Positions 60,099-64,000 of a stretch of 64,000 nucleotides of DNA are shown piece after piece. How positions within the stretch are numbered: the first letter of the stretch is position 1; every line of letters begins with the position of its first letter. The stretch spans positions 310,001 through 374,000 of the forward strand of contig JAHFPV010000002.1 in NCBI GenBank assembly GCA_023266575.1, read 5' to 3'. The stretch comes from Sphingobium sp. GTDB taxonomy: Bacteria; Pseudomonadota; Alphaproteobacteria; Sphingomonadales; Sphingomonadaceae. The notes under the pieces are model-generated. The model saw only the letters and a list, made by a program, of their open reading frames with translations, was not told the origin of the DNA and made no database searches. A program made the position numbers and the translations under genes.

Positions 60099-60785
60099 TT
60101 ACACCGCCCGATAATCTGCGATGATCCGTCCTGCTGCACCGATTTCGGCCTCATGGCTGTCCTCGCGCCATGTCTCGGCCAGGGCGGCCTCTTCCCATGC
60201 CTGCATCGCGGGGTGTGCCAGCATATGATCGAGCCATGCCTGACCCACCGGTCCGACATCCAGCCCGTAGGTCCGCGCCCGGAACGCGACCGGCGCATAG
60301 AAGGCATCGACTGCGGTGAAGGCCGATCCCGCAAGGAACGGCCCGCCGAAACGCGCCAGCCCTTCGGCCCAAAGCTCGGCGAGGCGCGCAATGTCCCTGT
60401 TCAGCGCGGGCGAGTGCAGGTGCGGCTCGACCCGCACCCCGACATTCATGGTGCAATCGTTGCGCAGTGTCGCAAAGCCGCTGTGCATCTCCGCTGCCGC
60501 GCATTGCGCCCAGGCCCGCGCGGCTTCGTCGGTCGGCCAGACGGCGGGATGGCGATCGCCCAGATAGAGGGTGATCCCCAGCGAATCCCAAATGGTCCGT
60601 TCGCCGTCTATCAACGCAGGCACCTGCCCTGTCGGCGAAAAGCTGCGGAAGGCGGCATAGTTGGTCGCCTGCGTGAAGGGTTCGATCCGGTCGACGAACG
60701 GGATGCCCAATGCGGTCATCAGCACCCAGGGGCGCAGCGACCAGCTGCTATAATTGCGATTCGCGGTGATGAGGGTGTAGGTCAT
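60099..60785 (-). CDS. glutathione S-transferase family protein
   Basis: 228 aa. Thioredoxin-like N-domain with NYSSWSLRPWVLMTALG (serine in the catalytic position), PTGQVPALIDGE cis-proline and DSLGITLYLGD glutathione contacts; all-helical C-domain with FLAGSAFTAVDAFYAPV. Substrate unknown. The head-to-head upstream gene is the DUF885 protein. Confidence 0.9.
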   Translation of the reverse strand: MTYTLITANRNYSSWSLRPWVLMTALGIPFVDRIEPFTQATNYAAFRSFSPTGQVPALIDGERTIWDSLGITLYLGDRHPAVWPTDEAARAWAQCAAAEMHSGFATLRNDCTMNVGVRVEPHLHSPALNRDIARLAELWAEGLARFGGPFLAGSAFTAVDAFYAPVAFRARTYGLDVGPVGQAWLDHMLAHPAMQAWEEAALAETWREDSHEAEIGAAGRIIADYRAV

Positions 60786-60983
60786 GGCCGTGTCTCCCTA
60801 ATGCAGGCTGGTCGCGGCATTATCGTATCGGTAAATGCCGGTATAGCCGCAACCGGCAATGCGAAACATAAGGCTGGCTTATCTGGCGCAAGGCCTAGCC
60901 AAGCCTTTGGAAGGGCGGCACAAGGGGGCATCATGGGCGTTGTCCCCCTCAGCGCCCTTTCCCTGACAGACGGAGACCCCTTC

Positions 60984-62789
60984 GTGAACCGACGTCAATT
61001 TCTCGCCACCAGTGGCGCGACCGCGCTGACCGCTGCCACCCCCGTCTTTGCCCAGCCCGCCGCTGCCGATACCCGGCTGCGCGCCATGCTCGACGGCTTT
61101 TTCTACGAACGACTGGCGGATTCGCCCGAACAGGCCACCAGGCTTGGCCTCGACACGGGCGAGCGCTCGGCGTTGCGCGGCAAGCTGAGCGACACATCCG
61201 CCGCCGGGGTTGCCCGTGATCTGGCGCGCAGCAAGGCGCAGGCAAAGCAACTGGCGAGCATCGACCGCAAGGCGCTGAGCGATGCATCAAAACTCGATTA
61301 TGACGTGGTGACCTATCAGCTTGATCGGTCGATCGGCGGCGAACGCTTTGGCTATGGCGAAACGGCGGGCCGTTACGCGCCCTATGTGCTGAGCCAGCTG
61401 ACCGGCAGCTATCGCGAGACGCCCGATTTCCTCGATTCGCAGCATCGGGTGAAGGATGCGGCTGACGCCGACGCCTATCTCGCCCGGCTCGAAGCCTTCC
61501 CCGCGTCGATGGACGGCGAACTGGCGCGGCAGAAGGCGGACGCGGCCAAGGGCGTGTTTGCGCCCGACTATATTCTCGACACGACGCTCAAGATGCAGGC
61601 GTCGCTGCGCGACCAACCCGCCGCGCAGACGGTGCTTGTCGCTTCGTTCGCCAAGAAGCTTGCTGCCGCTGGCCTGCCGCCCGAACGCGCCGCGCAGGCC
61701 GAAAAGATTGTCACGGACACAATCTTCCCCGCACTCGATCGCCAACGCGCGCTAGTTCAGCAACTGCGGGCCAAGGCCAGCCATGACGCGGGCGTGTGGC
61801 GTCTGCCGGACGGCGAAGCCTTTTACGCGGCCGCTGCCGAAGCGGCGACCACCACGCAGCTGACCGGGGATGAAATCCATCAGATCGGGCTGGATCAGGT
61901 GGCAGAGATCAGTGCGCGGATCGACACGATCCTGAAGGGCGAAGGGATGAGCCAGGGGAGCGTGGGCGACCGCCTCGTCGCGCTCAACCAGCGCCCGGAC
62001 CAGCTTTTCCCCAACACTGATCCGGGTCGCGAGGCATTGCTGGCGCAACTCAATGTCCAGATCGTCGCGATGCAGAAGCGACTGGGCGAAGCGTTCAATA
62101 CCGTGCCCAAGGCCCCCGTCGAGGTCCGCCGCGTGCCCGTCACCATCCAGGCGGGCGCGCCGGGCGGCTATTATCAGAATGCCTCGCTCGATGGATCACG
62201 CCCGGCCATCTATTATATCAACCTGCGCGACACGTTCGACCGGCCCAAATTTGGCCTCGCAACACTGACCCATCATGAGGCGGTGCCGGGTCATCATCTG
62301 CAAGTGTCGGTCGCGCTGGAATCGGATGCCATTCCGATGATCCGTCGGCGCGGCGGCTATAGTGGCTATAGCGAAGGCTGGGCGCTCTATTCCGAGCAGC
62401 TGGCCGATGAAATGGGCATGTTCGATGGCGATCCGCTGGGGCAGGTCGGCTATCTCCAATCGCTGCTGTTCCGCGCCACCCGCCTGGTCGTGGACTCCGG
62501 GATGCACGTCAAACGCTGGAGCCGGGAGAAAGCGACCGACTATCTGATCGCGACCACCGGCATCGCGCGCGGGCGCAGCCAGGGCGAGATCGACCGCTAT
62601 ACGGTGTGGCCGGGTCAGGCGTGCAGCTACAAGATCGGTCATACCGTCTGGAACGACCTGCGCGCCGAGGTGAAGAAGAAGCAGGGCGCGGCGTTCGACA
62701 TCAAGGCGTTTCATGACGTGCTGACATTGGGAGCTATGCCGCTCGACATATTGAAGCAGACGGTGCGGCAGCGGGCGGGGATTGTGTAA
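60984..62789 (+). CDS. DUF885 metallohydrolase-like protein, Tat exported
   Basis: 601 aa from a GTG at 60984, with GGAG eight nt upstream; an unrelated open frame extends to 60033. Twin-arginine signal NRRQFLATSGATALTAATPV, cleaved after VFAQ. The C-terminal half has THHEAVPGHHLQ (HExxxxH-like, about residue 430) and GYSEGWALYSEQLADEMG, the DUF885 signature resembling M3/M32 zinc peptidases. Periplasmic, perhaps a carboxypeptidase; substrate unknown. Confidence 0.88.
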   Translation: MNRRQFLATSGATALTAATPVFAQPAAADTRLRAMLDGFFYERLADSPEQATRLGLDTGERSALRGKLSDTSAAGVARDLARSKAQAKQLASIDRKALSDASKLDYDVVTYQLDRSIGGERFGYGETAGRYAPYVLSQLTGSYRETPDFLDSQHRVKDAADADAYLARLEAFPASMDGELARQKADAAKGVFAPDYILDTTLKMQASLRDQPAAQTVLVASFAKKLAAAGLPPERAAQAEKIVTDTIFPALDRQRALVQQLRAKASHDAGVWRLPDGEAFYAAAAEAATTTQLTGDEIHQIGLDQVAEISARIDTILKGEGMSQGSVGDRLVALNQRPDQLFPNTDPGREALLAQLNVQIVAMQKRLGEAFNTVPKAPVEVRRVPVTIQAGAPGGYYQNASLDGSRPAIYYINLRDTFDRPKFGLATLTHHEAVPGHHLQVSVALESDAIPMIRRRGGYSGYSEGWALYSEQLADEMGMFDGDPLGQVGYLQSLLFRATRLVVDSGMHVKRWSREKATDYLIATTGIARGRSQGEIDRYTVWPGQACSYKIGHTVWNDLRAEVKKKQGAAFDIKAFHDVLTLGAMPLDILKQTVRQRAGIV

Positions 62790-62798
62790 AGCACAGCC

Positions 62799-62880
62799 GT
62801 CACCCCGGCGAACGCCGGGGTCCAGAGCGATCAGGTGCAGCGCGAACCTCCCTGGATTCCGGCTTTCGCCGGAATGACGG
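62799..62880. repeat. compound inverted repeat (CGTCACCCCGGC type)
   Basis: CCCCGGCG-AA-CGCCGGGG (62803-62820) and ATTCCGGC-TTTC-GCCGGAAT (62856-62875), bracketed by CGTCA/TGACG. Same family as 30381-30410. Follows the DUF885 gene. Confidence 0.8.
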
Positions 62881-62912
62881 GTGATGGAGGCACACTGCTT
62901 CAATCTAAAACG

Positions 62913-62945
62913 AAAAAACGACCCGGCGGTGCGCCGCCGGGTCGT
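62913..62945 (-). terminator. terminator of isocitrate lyase gene
   Basis: Perfect 12-bp stem ACGACCCGGCGG/CCGCCGGGTCGT, TGCG loop, with A run at 62913-62918 reading as Ts on the minus strand. Confidence 0.9.
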
Positions 62946-63008
62946 CAAGTCCTTCCACCCAAATCGCGGGACATCTGCACGTCCCGCGAACTGGCTCTTG
63001 AGCAGCCT

Positions 63009-64000
63009 TTAGGCTGCAAACTGATTCATCGTATTGTGGGCGCCGCCCGCCTTGAGCGCGGCTTCACCGGCGAAATAATCCTTGTGATCGTCGCCAATGT
63101 CGCTGCCCGACATATTCTGATGCTTCACGCAGGCGATGCCCTGGCGGATTTCCTTGCGCTGGACGCCCTCGACATAACCCAGCATCCCTTCCTCGCCGAA
63201 ATAGGTCTTGGCGAGATTGTCGGTGCTGAGCGCCGCGGTGTGATAGGTCGGCAGGGTGATGAGGTGGTGGAAAATCCCCGCCCGCGCCGCTGCATCCTTC
63301 TGGAAGGTGCGGATCTTGTCGTCGGCTTCCCGGCCCAGATCACTGTCGTCATAATCGACGCTCATCAGGCGCGCCCGGTCATAGCCGCTGACGTCCTTGC
63401 CGGCTTCGACCCAGGCATCATAAACCTGCTGGCGGAAATTCAGCGTCCAGTTGAAGCTGGGCGAGTTGTTATAGACCAGCTTGGCGTTGGGGATGACTTC
63501 GCGGATGCGGTCGACCATCGAGGCGATCTGCTCGATATGCGGCTTTTCCGTTTCGATCCACAGCAGGTCCGCGCCATTTTGCAGCGAGGTGATGCAATCG
63601 AGGACGCAGCGGTCCGCGCCCGTGCCTTCGCGGAACTGGAACAGGTTGCTGGGCAGGCGCTTGGGGCGCAGCAGCTTGCCATCGCGGTTCAGGATGACGT
63701 CGCCATTGCGTGCCGTCGCCGGGTCGATCTCCTCGCAATCGAGGAAGCTGTTATACTGGTCGCCAATGTCGCCCGGTTCCTTGCTGACCGCGATCTGCTT
63801 GGTGAGGCCAGCGCCCAGCGAGTCGGTGCGGGTGACGATGATGCCGTCATCGACGCCCAGTTCGAGGAAGGCGTAGCGGCAGGCGCGGACCTTCGCGAGG
63901 AAATCCTCATGCGGCACGGTGACCTTGCCGTCCTGATGACCGCACTGCTTTTCGTCGCTGACCTGATTTTCGATCTGGAGCGCGCAAGCGCCCGCCTCGA
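63009..64000 (-). CDS. aceA: isocitrate lyase (5' end outside window)
   Basis: Glyoxylate-bypass enzyme splitting isocitrate into succinate and glyoxylate. The C-terminal 330 codons are present; frame stays open to the window edge. KQCGHQDGK is the catalytic-loop signature (active cysteine), followed by VTRTDSLGAG, LLWIETEKPHIEQI, YNNSPSFNWTLNF, and ends MNQFAA. Length beyond the signature fits the larger (about 530-aa) bacterial isoform. The GTG at 63917 is internal, not a start. Confidence 0.96.
   Translation of the reverse strand, partial: EAGACALQIENQVSDEKQCGHQDGKVTVPHEDFLAKVRACRYAFLELGVDDGIIVTRTDSLGAGLTKQIAVSKEPGDIGDQYNSFLDCEEIDPATARNGDVILNRDGKLLRPKRLPSNLFQFREGTGADRCVLDCITSLQNGADLLWIETEKPHIEQIASMVDRIREVIPNAKLVYNNSPSFNWTLNFRQQVYDAWVEAGKDVSGYDRARLMSVDYDDSDLGREADDKIRTFQKDAAARAGIFHHLITLPTYHTAALSTDNLAKTYFGEEGMLGYVEGVQRKEIRQGIACVKHQNMSGSDIGDDHKDYFAGEAALKAGGAHNTMNQFAA

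Noticed and set aside
60033-60983. Long N-terminal extension of the DUF885 protein
   Set aside because: It is antisense to the GST gene and precedes an evident Tat signal peptide with its own ribosome-binding site.

Overview
The window is a GC-rich alphaproteobacterial chromosome segment, most likely from a Sphingomonadaceae member (Sphingobium/Sphingomonas-like). This rests on protein flavour, gene order, DUF families common in alphaproteobacteria (GapR/DUF2312, DUF1476 zeta-type ATPase inhibitor, DUF1244, DUF6481) and several classes of short intergenic inverted repeats that I associate with this family. No species assignment is possible from the sequence alone. Almost everything is ordinary core genome; the clear exception is a small island inserted at a tRNA-Gln gene.

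Layout. 1-4.4 kb: 3' part of an MFS transporter, cysteine synthase, a SleB-type wall hydrolase and small hypotheticals. 4.4-13.6 kb: rpoB-rpoC with a structured leader that carries an intrinsic terminator, and a strong terminator after rpoC. 13.6-19.4 kb: tRNA-Gln(CTG), then about 5.6 kb bounded by a 44-nt duplication of the tRNA 3' half. It holds a phage-like small protein, a decayed stretch, a secreted caspase-like protein divergent from an autotransporter-type beta-barrel, and a higBA toxin-antitoxin locus whose toxin is internally deleted; no integrase remains. 19.4-25 kb: a COG2509 flavoprotein and a DUF2946/TonB-dependent receptor/PepSY metal-uptake operon. 25-29 kb: MerR (LiuR-like) regulator with an acyl-CoA dehydrogenase, and an APC permease.

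29-38 kb: dnaK-dnaJ, a PCu(A)C copper chaperone, a small metalloprotease-like protein, parDE, sdhCDA (without sdhB) and a soluble chemoreceptor. 38-48 kb: prmA, dienelactone hydrolase, ruvC, YebC, YbjQ, GapR-like, DUF1244, pyruvate kinase, hemW, a CAP-domain protein, rdgB, rph and a DUF6438 lipoprotein. 48-57 kb: hrcA-grpE, thrC, PadR-DUF2218, an M14 carboxypeptidase with a DUF4136 lipoprotein, bL36, and a BlaR1/BlaI-like pair. 57-64 kb: monothiol glutaredoxin, BolA, zeta-type ATPase inhibitor, leuD, a 37-codon microgene, leuC, a GST, a Tat-exported DUF885 protein and the 3' part of isocitrate lyase.

How it fits together. The protein-quality-control genes are split into dnaK-dnaJ and hrcA-grpE units. 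The grxD-bolA pair suggests Fe-S trafficking beside the Fe-S enzyme LeuC. Several regulator genes (MerR, ParD, PadR, perhaps HrcA) have -35/-10 elements placed so that transcription should begin at or next to the start codon, usually with a palindromic operator in the promoter, which suggests leaderless autoregulated mRNAs. A textbook sigma-54 promoter at 56672-56686 points into a strongly foldable intergenic region with no gene behind it, a candidate small RNA.
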